64,000 nucleotides of DNA, taken from assembly GCF_004022465.1 (NCBI RefSeq), contig NZ_SAVA01000003.1, positions 186,001 through 250,000 on the forward strand, given 5' to 3'. The notes under the pieces are model-generated. The model was not told the origin of the DNA, ran no database searches, and was given only the letters and a program-made list of their open reading frames with translations. The stretch's first letter is position 1, and every line of letters begins with the position of its first letter. This document shows, one piece after another, positions 43,084 to 51,763 of this stretch. The position numbers and the translations under genes are program-made. This DNA is from Rhodobacter huangdaonensis. Its GTDB lineage: Bacteria > Pseudomonadota > Alphaproteobacteria > Rhodobacterales > Rhodobacteraceae.

Positions 43084-43673
43084 CCCGCATCCCCCTTGCC
43101 CTCGCCCTGCTGATCGCGCTCGCCTCGCCCGCCGCGGCGCACAAGCTCAAGGTCTTTGCCACCGTCGCCGGGGCCGAGGTCACCGGCTATGCCTTCTTCG
43201 TCGGCGGCGGCCGGGCGCAGGGCACCGGCTGGGTGGCGCAGGACGCGACCGGCGCCACGCTAGCCGAGGGCAAGACCGACGCCGAGGGCCGCTATCGCTT
43301 CACCCCGCCCCAGGGCGCGGGCGACATCACCGTGATCGTCAACACCGAGGAAGGCCATATCGCGCAGGCCGTGCTGCCCGCCGCGCGGCTCGAGGGCAGA
43401 GCCGAGGCCGCGGGGTCCGGCAGCGCCGGCCCCGCGGCCGGCGCCTCGCTCGCCGCCGCGGGCGTGGTGACCGCCGCCCCCGCCACCCCGGCCCGCGACG
43501 ATGCGGCGCTTGCTGCCCTCGTCGAGGCTGCGGTGCAACGGCAGGTCGAGCCGCTGCAGGAACAGATCGAAGCGATGGATGCCCGCCTGCGCCTGACCGA
43601 CGTGATGTCGGGGATCTTCCTGATCATCGGGCTGGCCGGCATCGGGCTGTTCCTGCGCGGGAGACGCCGATGA
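43080..43673 (+). CDS. nikL: NikL accessory subunit of the nickel ECF transporter
   Basis: A 197-residue protein with a signal peptide ending at AAAHKLKVF, a carboxypeptidase-regulatory-like beta domain (GYAFFVGGGRAQGTGWVAQD, DAEGRYRFTPP), an Ala/Gly linker, a coiled-coil segment (VEAAVQRQVEPLQEQIEAM) and a C-terminal membrane anchor. This matches NikL/CbiL-type accessory proteins. It overlaps nikM and nikQ by ATGA on both sides. Confidence 0.88.
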   Translation: MTRIPLALALLIALASPAAAHKLKVFATVAGAEVTGYAFFVGGGRAQGTGWVAQDATGATLAEGKTDAEGRYRFTPPQGAGDITVIVNTEEGHIAQAVLPAARLEGRAEAAGSGSAGPAAGASLAAAGVVTAAPATPARDDAALAALVEAAVQRQVEPLQEQIEAMDARLRLTDVMSGIFLIIGLAGIGLFLRGRRR

Positions 43674-44380
43674 TCCCGGCCGATCTGCGGCTGCGGCTGC
43701 TGGCGGCGGTCCTGCTGGTACTTGTCGCCTCGCAGCTTGCCCATCTCGGCCCGGCGCTGGCCGCGCTCGCACTCGCCCTGATCCTCGCCCTTGCCGCCCG
43801 CCCGGGCCCCGCGCTGTGGCGCCGGTTGCGCCATGTCGAGGGCTTCGTGGCGCTCTTGTTGCTCACCCTGCCCTTCGCCGTGCCGGGCGCGCCACTGTTC
43901 AGCCTCGGCCCGCTCGGCGCAAGCCTCGAGGGGCTGGCCCGCGCGGCGCTTCTGGCCGCCAAGGTCAGCACCGCGGCGCTGGTGCTGCTCGCCCTTCTCG
44001 GCACCGTCGAGCCGATCCGCCTTGGCGCCGCGCTCCATGCCCTGCGCCTGCCCGAGCCGCTGGTGCGGCTTTTCGTGCTGACCCTGCGCTATCTCGGCCT
44101 GATCGGCGACGAGGCGCGGCGCCTGCGCGAGGCGATGCGCGCCCGCGCCTTTCGCGCCCGCACCGACCGCCACACCTGGCGCAGCTTCGGCAACCTGATC
44201 GGCATGCTCTTGGTGCGCGCCCTCGACCGCGCCCGCCGGGTCGAGGAGGCAATGCGGCTGCGCGGCTTCTCGGGCCGCTTCCCCCATGCGGCCCTCGCCG
44301 CCCCCACCGCACGCGACTGGACCGGCTTTGCGCTGCTGACCTGCCTTGCCACCACCACCCTGCTCTTCGACCGGCTATGA
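43670..44380 (+). CDS. nikQ: ECF transporter transmembrane coupling subunit NikQ/CbiQ
   Basis: A 236-residue membrane protein of the CbiQ family, with about five helices and the two coupling-helix motifs LREAMRARAFRAR and VEEAMRLRGFSG, which contact the ATPase. It overlaps nikL and nikO. It transmits ATP-driven motion to NikM. Confidence 0.92.
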   Translation: MIPADLRLRLLAAVLLVLVASQLAHLGPALAALALALILALAARPGPALWRRLRHVEGFVALLLLTLPFAVPGAPLFSLGPLGASLEGLARAALLAAKVSTAALVLLALLGTVEPIRLGAALHALRLPEPLVRLFVLTLRYLGLIGDEARRLREAMRARAFRARTDRHTWRSFGNLIGMLLVRALDRARRVEEAMRLRGFSGRFPHAALAAPTARDWTGFALLTCLATTTLLFDRL

Positions 44381-45081
44381 TCCCGCTTCTCACCCTCAGC
44401 GATGTGCGCGTGTCGCGCGGCGAGACCCCGGTGCTCGACGCCGTGTCGCTGAGCCTGCGCCGGCGCGACCGGCTGGCGATCGTCGGGCCGAACGGGGCCG
44501 GCAAGACCACGCTTCTGCGCACCCTCGTCGGGCTCGAGCGCCCCGCCTCGGGCCGCGTGCGGCTCTTCGGGCAGGACTGCGCGACCGAGGCCGATTTCCG
44601 CGCCGCCCGCCCGCGCATCGGCTTCCTGTTTCAGGACAGCGACGACCAGCTGTTCTGCCCGACCGTGCTCGAGGACGTGGCCTTCGGCCCGTTGAACACC
44701 GGCTGCACGCTCCGCGAGGCCGAGGCGCGCGGCCGCGACACGCTCGCCGCGCTTGGCATCGCCCATCTTGCCGAGCGTGTCACGCACCGGCTCTCGGGCG
44801 GCGAGAAGCGGCTGGTCTGCCTTGCCGGCCTGCTCGCCATGCGCCCCGAGGTGCTGCTGCTTGACGAGCCGACGAACGGCGTCGATGCCGCGAACGGGGC
44901 GCGGCTGCGCGCCGCACTGGCGGGGTTCGACGGCGCGATGATCCTTGTCTCGCATGACGAGGGCTTCGTCGCCGAGCTTGCCACCCGCGCGCTGCTGATC
45001 GCGGGCGGTCGCCTGACCGAGGCCGAGATCCACACCCATCCGCACCTGCACGCCCACCCGCACCTGCACCCCCATCCCTGA
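44377..45081 (+). CDS. nikO: ECF transporter ATPase NikO with His-rich tail
   Basis: A 234-residue ABC ATPase. Walker A is GPNGAGKTT, Q-loop FLFQDSDDQLF, signature LSGGEKRLV, Walker B VLLLDEPTNGVD and switch VSHDEG. The last residues are HTHPHLHAHPHLHPHP, a metal-binding-like tail not needed for ATP hydrolysis. It may hold or sense nickel at the cytoplasmic side of the importer. It overlaps nikQ by ATGA and ends the operon. Confidence 0.93.
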   Translation: MIPLLTLSDVRVSRGETPVLDAVSLSLRRRDRLAIVGPNGAGKTTLLRTLVGLERPASGRVRLFGQDCATEADFRAARPRIGFLFQDSDDQLFCPTVLEDVAFGPLNTGCTLREAEARGRDTLAALGIAHLAERVTHRLSGGEKRLVCLAGLLAMRPEVLLLDEPTNGVDAANGARLRAALAGFDGAMILVSHDEGFVAELATRALLIAGGRLTEAEIHTHPHLHAHPHLHPHP

Positions 45082-45113
45082 GTGGCAGGGCAGCGTTTCT
45101 GACCCTTTGTGCG

Positions 45114-45142
45114 TTGGCATTTCCACATTCCCTGCGCTAAGA
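45114..45142 (+). promoter_or_regulatory. Candidate sigma70 promoter of ilvD
   Basis: TTGGCA (45114-45119) and CTAAGA (45137-45142) are spaced by 17 bp, 46 bases upstream of the ilvD start. Confidence 0.45.
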
Positions 45143-45187
45143 CGGCCCGAGCCGCCACGCGGCGCGAGAGGTCCCGGAGGAAGCCAG

Positions 45188-47023
45188 ATGCCCTATTACC
45201 GTTCCCGCAAATCGACCCATGGCCGCAACATGGCCGGCGCGCGTGGCCTTTGGCGCGCCACCGGCATGACCGACGGCGACTTCGGCAAGCCGATCATCGC
45301 GGTCGTCAACTCCTTCACCCAGTTCGTGCCGGGCCACGTCCACCTCAAGGACCTTGGCCAGATGGTCGCGCGCGAGATCGAGGCTGCGGGCGGCGTCGCC
45401 AAGGAATTCAACACCATCGCCATCGACGACGGCATCGCCATGGGCCACGACGGGATGCTCTACTCGCTGCCCTCGCGCGAGATCATCGCGGATTCGGTCG
45501 AATACATGGTGAACGGCCACTGCGCCGACGCGATGGTCTGCATCTCGAATTGCGACAAGATCACCCCCGGCATGATGATGGCCGCGATGCGGCTGAACAT
45601 CCCGGTGATCTTCGTCTCCGGCGGGCCGATGGAAGCAGGCAAGGTCACGGTGAACGATCTCGAGCACGCGGTCGATCTGGTCGACGCGATGGTGGTGGCG
45701 GCGGACGACGCCTATACCGATGCGCAGGTCGACGAGTTCGAGAAGAACGCCTGCCCGACCTGCGGCTCTTGCTCAGGCATGTTCACCGCGAACTCGATGA
45801 ACTGTCTGGCCGAAGCGCTTGGCCTTGCGCTGCCGGGCAACGGCTCGATGCTGGCGACGCATGCCGACCGCAAGGAGCTGTTCCTCGAGGCCGGGCGCAA
45901 GATCGTCGAGATCACCAAGCGCCATTACGAGGGCGAGGAAAAGGGCCTGCTGCCGCGCGACATCGCCACCTTCGAGGCCTTCGAGAATGCGATGAGCCTC
46001 GACATCGCCATGGGCGGCTCGACCAACACCGTGCTGCACCTGCTGGCGATCGCGCACGAGGGCGGCGTCGACTTCACCATGGATGACATCGACCGGCTCA
46101 GCCGTAAGGTGCCCTGCCTGTGCAAGGTCGCGCCGGCGAAGCAGGACGTACACATGGAAGACGTGCACCGCGCCGGCGGCATCATGGGCATTCTGGGCGA
46201 GATGGGCCGCGCCGGCCTGCTGCACATGGGCGTGCGCACCGTGCACAGCGACAGCCTCGGCGAGGCGATCCGGAAATGGGACGTGATGACGGCGAACGAC
46301 CCCGGCGTCGAGGAATTCTACCGCGCCGCGCCGGGCGGCGTGCGCACCACGCAGGCGTTCTCGACCGGCAACCGCTACAAGGCGCTCGACCGCGACCGCG
46401 CCGCGGGCGTGATCCGCGACCTCGACCATGCCTTCTCGAAGGATGGCGGGCTGGCGGTGCTGTTTGGCAATATCGCGCTGAACGGCTGCATCGTGAAGAC
46501 CGCGGGCGTCGATGACTCGATCCTGAAATTCTCGGGCCCGGCCAAGGTCTTCGAAAGCCAGGACGACGCTGTCTCGGGCATCCTCACCGGCAAGGTGCAT
46601 GAGGGCGAGGTCGTGGTGATCCGCTTCGAGGGCCCGCGCGGCGGCCCGGGGATGCAGGAAATGCTCTACCCGACGAGCTATCTGAAGTCGAAGGGGCTCG
46701 GCAAGAAATGCGCCCTGCTGACCGACGGCCGCTTCTCGGGCGGCACCTCGGGCCTCTCGATCGGCCACGTCTCGCCGGAGGCGGAGGAAGGCGGGCTGAT
46801 CGGCCTCGTCGAGACCGGTGACACGATCGAGATCGACATCCCGAACCGCACGATCAATCTCGCCGTCGACGAGGCGGTGCTCGCCGCGCGCCGCGCCGCC
46901 AAGGGCCCGCTGCCGTGGAAACCCGCCGCACCGCGCCCGCGCCAGGTCTCGACCGCACTCAAGGCCTATGCGATGTTCGCCTCCTCGGCGGCCAAGGGCG
47001 GCGTGCGCATCCTGCCGGAATGA
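45188..47023 (+). CDS. ilvD: Dihydroxy-acid dehydratase
   Basis: The 611-residue fourth step of branched-chain amino acid synthesis, converting 2,3-dihydroxy acids to 2-keto acids. Iron-sulfur cluster cysteines lie in ISNCDKITPG and CPTCGSCSGMFTANSM; the substrate-site motif SGGPMEAGKV and the conserved GGSTNTVLHLLAIAHE follow. The length matches the E. coli-type enzyme. GGAGGAAG precedes the ATG at 45188; upstream in-frame codons have no such site. A strong intrinsic terminator follows the stop. Confidence 0.98.
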   Translation: MPYYRSRKSTHGRNMAGARGLWRATGMTDGDFGKPIIAVVNSFTQFVPGHVHLKDLGQMVAREIEAAGGVAKEFNTIAIDDGIAMGHDGMLYSLPSREIIADSVEYMVNGHCADAMVCISNCDKITPGMMMAAMRLNIPVIFVSGGPMEAGKVTVNDLEHAVDLVDAMVVAADDAYTDAQVDEFEKNACPTCGSCSGMFTANSMNCLAEALGLALPGNGSMLATHADRKELFLEAGRKIVEITKRHYEGEEKGLLPRDIATFEAFENAMSLDIAMGGSTNTVLHLLAIAHEGGVDFTMDDIDRLSRKVPCLCKVAPAKQDVHMEDVHRAGGIMGILGEMGRAGLLHMGVRTVHSDSLGEAIRKWDVMTANDPGVEEFYRAAPGGVRTTQAFSTGNRYKALDRDRAAGVIRDLDHAFSKDGGLAVLFGNIALNGCIVKTAGVDDSILKFSGPAKVFESQDDAVSGILTGKVHEGEVVVIRFEGPRGGPGMQEMLYPTSYLKSKGLGKKCALLTDGRFSGGTSGLSIGHVSPEAEEGGLIGLVETGDTIEIDIPNRTINLAVDEAVLAARRAAKGPLPWKPAAPRPRQVSTALKAYAMFASSAAKGGVRILPE

Positions 47024-47045
47024 GCCAAACGGCATCGCAATGACG

Positions 47046-47069
47046 AAGGCCCCCGCAAGGGGGCCTTTT
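47046..47069 (+). terminator. Intrinsic terminator after ilvD
   Basis: AAGGCCCCC-GCAA-GGGGGCCTTTT: a 9-bp stem, a tetraloop and a T-tract, 23 bases after the ilvD stop. Confidence 0.9.
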
Positions 47070-47149
47070 GCATCGGCATGGGGCGCGCCTTGTAGGGAGG
47101 TCGCATCCACCCGTCGGGGCCCCATCCCGGCCACGATCAGGAGCACGAC

Positions 47150-47647
47150 GTGCCAGTTCTCATCTCCTTCGCCGGCCTGCCCGGCACCGGCAAGAGCACC
47201 CTCGCCCGCGCTCTCTCCGTCGCGACCGGCGCGGTCTACCTGCGGGTGGACGAGATCGACGCGGCAATCTGGGCACACGACCCCGACCGCGACATCGGGC
47301 CTGAAAGCTATCATATCGCGGCAGCGCTGGCGGCCTCAAACCTCGGACTCGGCCACACGACGATCATCGACTGCGTGAATCCCTGGGAGATCACCCGGCA
47401 GATCTTCGCCGCCGCAGCACAGCGGGCCGGGGTGCGGCTGCTTGGCGTCGAGCTGACCTGCTCCGACCCCGCCCTGCACCGCCACCGCGTCGAAAGCCGC
47501 AAGATCGACGTGCCCGGCCTCACCCCGCCCGACTGGGCCAAGGTGGTCCGCCGCGACTACACGCCGTGGACGCAAGCGGATCTGCGGCTCGACACCGCCC
47601 GGCAGCCGGTCCCCGAGGCCGTCGCCGAAATCACCCGGCACCTCTGA
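47150..47647 (+). CDS. P-loop kinase-like protein (AAA_33 type)
   Basis: A 165-residue small nucleotide-binding protein with Walker A GLPGTGKST near the N-terminus, a Walker B-like TTIIDCVNPW and a lid-like segment SRKIDVPGLTPPDW. It looks like a small ATP-dependent kinase for a small molecule; the substrate cannot be told from the sequence. The GTG at 47150 follows an AGGAG site and starts directly with the P-loop strand. It is flanked by the ilvD terminator and a convergent gene, so it is probably monocistronic. Confidence 0.85.
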   Translation: MPVLISFAGLPGTGKSTLARALSVATGAVYLRVDEIDAAIWAHDPDRDIGPESYHIAAALAASNLGLGHTTIIDCVNPWEITRQIFAAAAQRAGVRLLGVELTCSDPALHRHRVESRKIDVPGLTPPDWAKVVRRDYTPWTQADLRLDTARQPVPEAVAEITRHL

Positions 47648-47683
47648 GAATCCCGCCCCCGTTCCGACAGGCCCCGGAGCCCG

Positions 47684-48079
47684 TCACAGCACCGGATGCC
47701 CCTCGGATTGCGGCGCACCATCGCAGATCTCGTACCAGCCCGGCTTTTCCGAGGTGAACTCGTGGAACTGGTTGCGCAGCCCGGTCTCGGTATCGAGCGC
47801 ATTCGCCGCGATCGGAAAGCTCTCCTCTTCGGACAGGATCTCGCCCAGCGAGGTGCCGCACAGCGAACAGAAGCAGCGACCATATTTGTAGGGCGCCTCC
47901 GGCTGATAGCGCGCGACCAGCTCCCTGCCCCGAAGCCAGCGCAGATCGTCGCGCTTCACGAAGACGATCGTGCTCGCCCCCACCTTCCGGCAGCGCGAGC
48001 AGTGACATGTCCCCATCATCGACGGCACGGCGAGCAGCTCGAACTGAACCGCGCCGCAACAGCAGCTTCCCCTGATCAT
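47684..48079 (-). CDS. GFA-family zinc protein
   Basis: A 131-residue protein with the GFA fold (glutathione-dependent formaldehyde-activating enzyme-like, formerly DUF636). Zinc-binding cysteines occur as SCCCGAVQFE, TCHCSRCRK and CFCSLCGTSLGE. Only some family members condense formaldehyde with glutathione, so the substrate is open. No signal peptide is present. It lies between a convergent kinase-like gene and a palindromic element. Confidence 0.9.
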   Translation of the reverse strand: MIRGSCCCGAVQFELLAVPSMMGTCHCSRCRKVGASTIVFVKRDDLRWLRGRELVARYQPEAPYKYGRCFCSLCGTSLGEILSEEESFPIAANALDTETGLRNQFHEFTSEKPGWYEICDGAPQSEGHPVL

Positions 48080-48194
48080 CCTGTCCCTTTCCCGAACACT
48101 ACAGGCCGGAACATTTCATGAACACCTGGCGGATGCAAGCCCGCCCAGAAGCACTCTTCCAGCGCAGTCCCGCCCCCCCCTTTTTCTTGGCCCC

Positions 48195-48225
48195 AATACT
48201 CCGGGGGTCCGGGGGCAGCGCCCCC
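48195..48225. repeat. Palindromic gene-end element, copy B
   Basis: AATACTCCGGGGG is followed by GGGGGCAGCGCCCCC (48211-48225), the same 15-mer as in copies A and D. It lies just after the FUSC gene on the minus strand. Confidence 0.7.
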
Positions 48226-48263
48226 GGCGGGTCGCCTCACACCAGCGAGGCGAAACCCGGCTC

Positions 48264-48779
48264 TCACACGGGGTGCGCGATCGTCCCCCCCGCCCCGGCC
48301 TGCGCCGGCATCAGGCGGCGGAAGAGTGCATCGACAAGAAAATGGATCGCTGCGCCGGTCAGCCCGCCCACCAGCACCTCGGCGCCGCGCCACAGCCCGT
48401 CGACAAGCGGCTGCGGATCGGCCGCATGCGAGAGATAGACGATCGGCACCGTCCACATCGCCACCTTCAGCTGCGGCCATTTCCGCGCGATCCAGGCGGC
48501 AATCGCGACGCCGGCTGACATCTGCACCACCGTGCCGAAGTGCAGCTGCTCGAGCGCGATCCCGGTGACCATCGCCGTCACCACCCCGGCAAGCGTGCCG
48601 GCGAGCCGTTGCAGCGTGGCGCTGCGGGTGTCGGAGATCCGCTCCTGGGTGACGATGATCGCGCTCACCGAAGCCCAGGACGGGTAATCGAGCCCCAGCC
48701 ACAGCGCGATCAGATAGGCCGCCGCCGCCGCCAGCGTGCAGCGCAGAACGAAGAGAGCATCACGCAACGCCGTCTGCAT
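48264..48779 (-). CDS. FUSC-family membrane protein
   Basis: A 171-residue membrane protein with about five helices, matching the N-terminal half of FUSC/aromatic-acid exporter proteins (RCTLAAAAAYLIALWLGLD, VSAIIVTQERISDTRSATLQ). It lacks the soluble half seen in longer members, so it may be a minimal family member. The start at 48779 (MQTALRDALF) begins just before the first helix; upstream in-frame sequence overlaps the glyoxalase-like gene. Confidence 0.8.
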   Translation of the reverse strand: MQTALRDALFVLRCTLAAAAAYLIALWLGLDYPSWASVSAIIVTQERISDTRSATLQRLAGTLAGVVTAMVTGIALEQLHFGTVVQMSAGVAIAAWIARKWPQLKVAMWTVPIVYLSHAADPQPLVDGLWRGAEVLVGGLTGAAIHFLVDALFRRLMPAQAGAGGTIAHPV

Positions 48780-48789
48780 CCGCCGGGCC

Positions 48790-49185
48790 TTACAGATAGC
48801 GCCCGCCGCGTTCGAGCACCTCGATCTGATAGCCATCCGGGTCGGCGATGAAGAAGAAGCGCGCGATCACCGTGCCCGCCGGGGCGAAATCGACGATCTT
48901 GCGCGGGGCAAGCCCCGCCGCCTCCATCCGCGCATGCTCGGCCGCGACATCGGCGACCGACACCGCCAGATGGCCATAGCCGTTGCCCAGATCGTAAGGC
49001 TCGGTGCGGCCCTTGTTCACCGTCAGCTCGAGCTCGAACGTGCTTTCCGCATTTGCCAGATAGATCAGCGTGAACTCGGGAAAGTCGAGCCGCTCGGCCA
49101 CGCCCAGCCCGAAGGCCGCCTCGTAGAACGCAAGCGCGCGCGCCTCGTCGAGAACGCGGATCATCGAATGGATCATCTTGGCCAT
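48790..49185 (-). CDS. VOC-family lactoylglutathione lyase-like protein
   Basis: A 131-residue protein with two betaalphabetabetabeta halves. Likely metal ligands are His6 (MIHSMIRV), Glu in TFELELTVN, His in GYGHLAVSV and Glu in GYQIEVLE, which fits glyoxalase I. The canonical substrate is the methylglyoxal-glutathione hemithioacetal. The downstream FUSC gene starts 10 bases later, suggesting a two-gene unit. Confidence 0.88.
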   Translation of the reverse strand: MAKMIHSMIRVLDEARALAFYEAAFGLGVAERLDFPEFTLIYLANAESTFELELTVNKGRTEPYDLGNGYGHLAVSVADVAAEHARMEAAGLAPRKIVDFAPAGTVIARFFFIADPDGYQIEVLERGGRYL

Positions 49186-49237
49186 GTCTGCCCTCCGTTT
49201 TGCCCCTGTCTGGCAGGGGCCGCGGCGAAGGGCAAGG

Positions 49238-50536
49238 TCAGGACTGAAGGAACGGGATCGGCAGGCCGAAGGCCTGGGCGAGCAGCACGAAGTTCAGGCA
49301 CAGCACCACCAGCGCCCCGCCCCCGGCCGCAATGCGCACCTTCAGGCTCGAGACGAAATCGCCCATCACCGAGCGCTGCGCGGTCAGCCACAGCAGCGCC
49401 AGCATCGGCACCGGCAGCGCGATCGACAGCACCACCTGGCTCATCACCAGCGCCTCGGTGGCATTCACCCCGGCGAGCACCACGGCAAAGGCCGGCAGCA
49501 TGGTGACCGCCCGGCGCAGCCACAGCGGAATGCTCATCCGCAGGAAGCCCTGCATGATCATCTGCCCCGCCATCGTGCCGACCACCGAGGAGGAGATCCC
49601 CGAGGCGATCAGCGAGACGAGGAACACCCCGGCCGAAGCCGCGCCCAGAAGCGGTGTCAGCGTGTGATAGGCGGTCTCGATCTCGGCCACCTCGGCATGG
49701 CCCTGATGGAAGGCCGAGGCCGCCATCATCACCATCGCCAGGTTCACCATGCCGGCAACCGAGAGCGCGACAATCACCTCGATGTTCGAAAACCGCAGCA
49801 CGGCGCGGCGCTCGGTGTCGTTGCGCACCCGCGCGCGGTGCTGCGTCAGCCCGGAATGCAGATAGATCGCATGTGGCATCACCGTGGCGCCGATGATCCC
49901 CACGGCGATCGTCAGCGCGCCAAGATCGGGCAGCCCGGGCGTCACCAGCCCATGCACCGCATCGCCCCAGTTGATCGGCGCGATCAGCACCTCGGCGAGG
50001 TAGCAAAGGCCGATGACGCCCACGAGCGCACCGATGATGATCTCCATCGGGCGAAAGCCGAAAGCCTCGAAGGTCAGGATCAGATAGGTGGCGACGGCGG
50101 TGATCGCCATGCCCCACAGCAGCGGAATGCCCAGAAGCAGCGACAGCCCGATCGCACCGCCGAGAAACTCGGCGAGGTCGGTGGCCATCGCCGCCACCTC
50201 GCTCACCGCCCACATCGCCATCACCAGGGGCTTCGGCAGATGCTCGCGGCTGAGCTCGGCGAGGTTCTTGCCGGTGACGATACCGAGCTTCGCCGAGAGT
50301 GCCTGGAACAGCATCGCGATCAGGTTGGCGAACAGCACCACCCAGAGCAGCGCATAGCCATAGCCCGCGCCCGCCTGGATGTTCGTCGCGTAATTGCCCG
50401 GGTCCATGTAGGCCACCGAGGCAATCACCGCCGGTCCGAGGAACACCAGCCACACCCGCGGTCCGCGCATCCGGCCATGGATCGCGGCGGTCATCACCGT
50501 CTGCGTGCGTCGCGTCAGCCTGTCGCTCGGTTCCAT
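49238..50536 (-). CDS. mntH: Nramp-type Mn2+/divalent metal transporter
   Basis: A 432-residue inner-membrane protein with about eleven helices. Helix 1 carries DPGN (residues 45-48) and helix 6 carries VMPHAIYLHS, the metal-binding pair of Nramp transporters. It imports Mn2+ with protons. It is divergent from mntR; two matching operator-like sequences lie between. The start at 50536 (MEPSDRLTRR) is supported by GGGAG upstream. Confidence 0.95.
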   Translation of the reverse strand: MEPSDRLTRRTQTVMTAAIHGRMRGPRVWLVFLGPAVIASVAYMDPGNYATNIQAGAGYGYALLWVVLFANLIAMLFQALSAKLGIVTGKNLAELSREHLPKPLVMAMWAVSEVAAMATDLAEFLGGAIGLSLLLGIPLLWGMAITAVATYLILTFEAFGFRPMEIIIGALVGVIGLCYLAEVLIAPINWGDAVHGLVTPGLPDLGALTIAVGIIGATVMPHAIYLHSGLTQHRARVRNDTERRAVLRFSNIEVIVALSVAGMVNLAMVMMAASAFHQGHAEVAEIETAYHTLTPLLGAASAGVFLVSLIASGISSSVVGTMAGQMIMQGFLRMSIPLWLRRAVTMLPAFAVVLAGVNATEALVMSQVVLSIALPVPMLALLWLTAQRSVMGDFVSSLKVRIAAGGGALVVLCLNFVLLAQAFGLPIPFLQS

Positions 50537-50571
50537 GGTGCTCCCTGCTCTTCTGGACTGCCCGGCCGGAA

Positions 50572-50592
50572 TTTAAAGCCTCGGCTACACTT
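50572..50592. promoter_or_regulatory. Candidate MntR operator 1
   Basis: TTTAAAGCC-TC-GGCTACACTT: an AGCC/GGCT dyad in the divergent mntH-mntR promoter region. It is the near reverse complement of the site at 50641-50660. Confidence 0.6.
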
Positions 50593-50640
50593 CTGTCAAA
50601 TGGCTTCCTTCCCCGCCGCGACCTTTCACATGGTTTTCAA

Positions 50641-50660
50641 AGTAAAGCCGAGGCTGTAAA
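50641..50660. promoter_or_regulatory. Candidate MntR operator 2
   Basis: AGTAAAGCC-GA-GGCTGTAAA; read in reverse complement it shares TTTA.AGCCTCGGCT..ACT with operator 1. It ends 22 bases before the mntR start, so MntR probably also controls its own gene. Confidence 0.6.
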
Positions 50661-50682
50661 GTGTTCCAGACCGGAGGAACCC

Positions 50683-51141
50683 ATGACCGAAGCGATCCAG
50701 ACCGACGCCGCCGGGGCAGCGCCCGACCCTTCCGCGCGTTTCAGCCAGGCCCGCGCCGCCCAGTCGATGGCGGTGCTCGAGGATTACGCCGAGATGATCG
50801 ACGACCTCACCGCGGAGATGGGCGAGGCGCGAATCACCGACATCGCGGCACGGATGGGGGTGACGCATCCGACCGCGACGAAGGCAGTGGCGCGGCTGAA
50901 GCGCGAGGGGCTGGCGAATTCGCGCCCCTATCGCGGCGTGTTCCTGACCGCGGCCGGGACGGCGCTGGCGGCACGGGTGCGGGCGCGGCACCGGGTGGTG
51001 GTCGACCTGCTCGTCGCCGTGGGCGTGCCGAACGAAACCGCCGAGCTTGATGCCGAAGGGCTCGAGCACCACGTCTCGGAGGTCACGCTGCGCGCCTTCG
51101 AGGCCTTCCTCGACGCGGCGCGCGGCGGCGGCGCCGCCTGA
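50683..51141 (+). CDS. mntR: Manganese-responsive regulator MntR (DtxR family)
   Basis: A 152-residue regulator with a winged helix (ITDIAARMGVTHPTATKAVA, LKREGLANSRPYRGVFLT) and a C-terminal dimerisation/metal domain (RVRARHRVVVDLLVAVGVP, EGLEHHVSE). It represses mntH when Mn2+ is sufficient. The ATG at 50683 follows a GGAGG site. It is divergent from mntH. Confidence 0.93.
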   Translation: MTEAIQTDAAGAAPDPSARFSQARAAQSMAVLEDYAEMIDDLTAEMGEARITDIAARMGVTHPTATKAVARLKREGLANSRPYRGVFLTAAGTALAARVRARHRVVVDLLVAVGVPNETAELDAEGLEHHVSEVTLRAFEAFLDAARGGGAA

Positions 51142-51343
51142 TCCCGCCCGGGCGTGACGCTGCGGCAACGCCGCCACGCCGATGATGCACAGCCCTCTTG
51201 CGAAATGGCGACTTTCGGTCACACTTGCGTGAGGGTCGGAGCTTTTCGGCCTGCCGTTCCCGGGGCGGGCGAACGGATTTTCAACACGTCTGACAGGCCC
51301 GGCGCAGCCGGGAACTTCGTTCCAAAAGGATCACAGCAGCATC

Positions 51344-51670
51344 ATGCACTTCAGAAACGCAACTGTGGCAGGCCTCGTTCTTCTCACCCTGTCTGCCGGC
51401 GCCAGCTTCGCGCTGGACCGCAAGCTGACGGTCTACAACAAGTCCGGCTACACGATCACCGAGTTCTACGGCTCGAACAGCGGCTCGGACAACTGGGAGG
51501 AAGACATCCTCGGCAAGGATGTGCTGCCCCCCGGCGGCTCGGTCACCATCGATTTCAACGATGGCACCGGCTATTGCATGTTCGACTTCCTGGTGAAGTT
51601 CGAGGATGGCGACGAGATGACCGACAAGATCGACGTCTGCACCGTCGGCACCTACAACATCACCAACTGA
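51344..51670 (+). CDS. Small secreted protein of unknown function
   Basis: A 108-residue protein with a signal peptide (MHFRNATVAGLVLLTLSAGA...SFA) and a beta-rich mature part (LTVYNKSGYTITEFYGSNSG, NWEEDILGKDVLPPGGSV). Similar short periplasmic proteins occur widely in the Rhodobacteraceae, without established function. Two cysteines (TGYCMFDF and IDVCTVG) could form a disulfide. The terminator that follows marks it as a single-gene unit. Confidence 0.88.
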   Translation: MHFRNATVAGLVLLTLSAGASFALDRKLTVYNKSGYTITEFYGSNSGSDNWEEDILGKDVLPPGGSVTIDFNDGTGYCMFDFLVKFEDGDEMTDKIDVCTVGTYNITN

Positions 51671-51707
51671 ACCGGCCCCGACCGACCCCGGCCGCGGCCG
51701 AAATGCG

Positions 51708-51736
51708 AACGGGGGAGGCGCCGCCTCCCCCGTTTT
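51708..51736 (+). terminator. Intrinsic terminator after the small secreted protein
   Basis: AACGGGGGAGGCG and CGCCTCCCCCGTT form a 13-bp stem followed by TTTTCC, between the plus-strand gene and the convergent ETF-QO gene. Confidence 0.85.
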
Positions 51737-51763
51737 CCATTTTTCCCTGCGGGCCTTGCGGGC

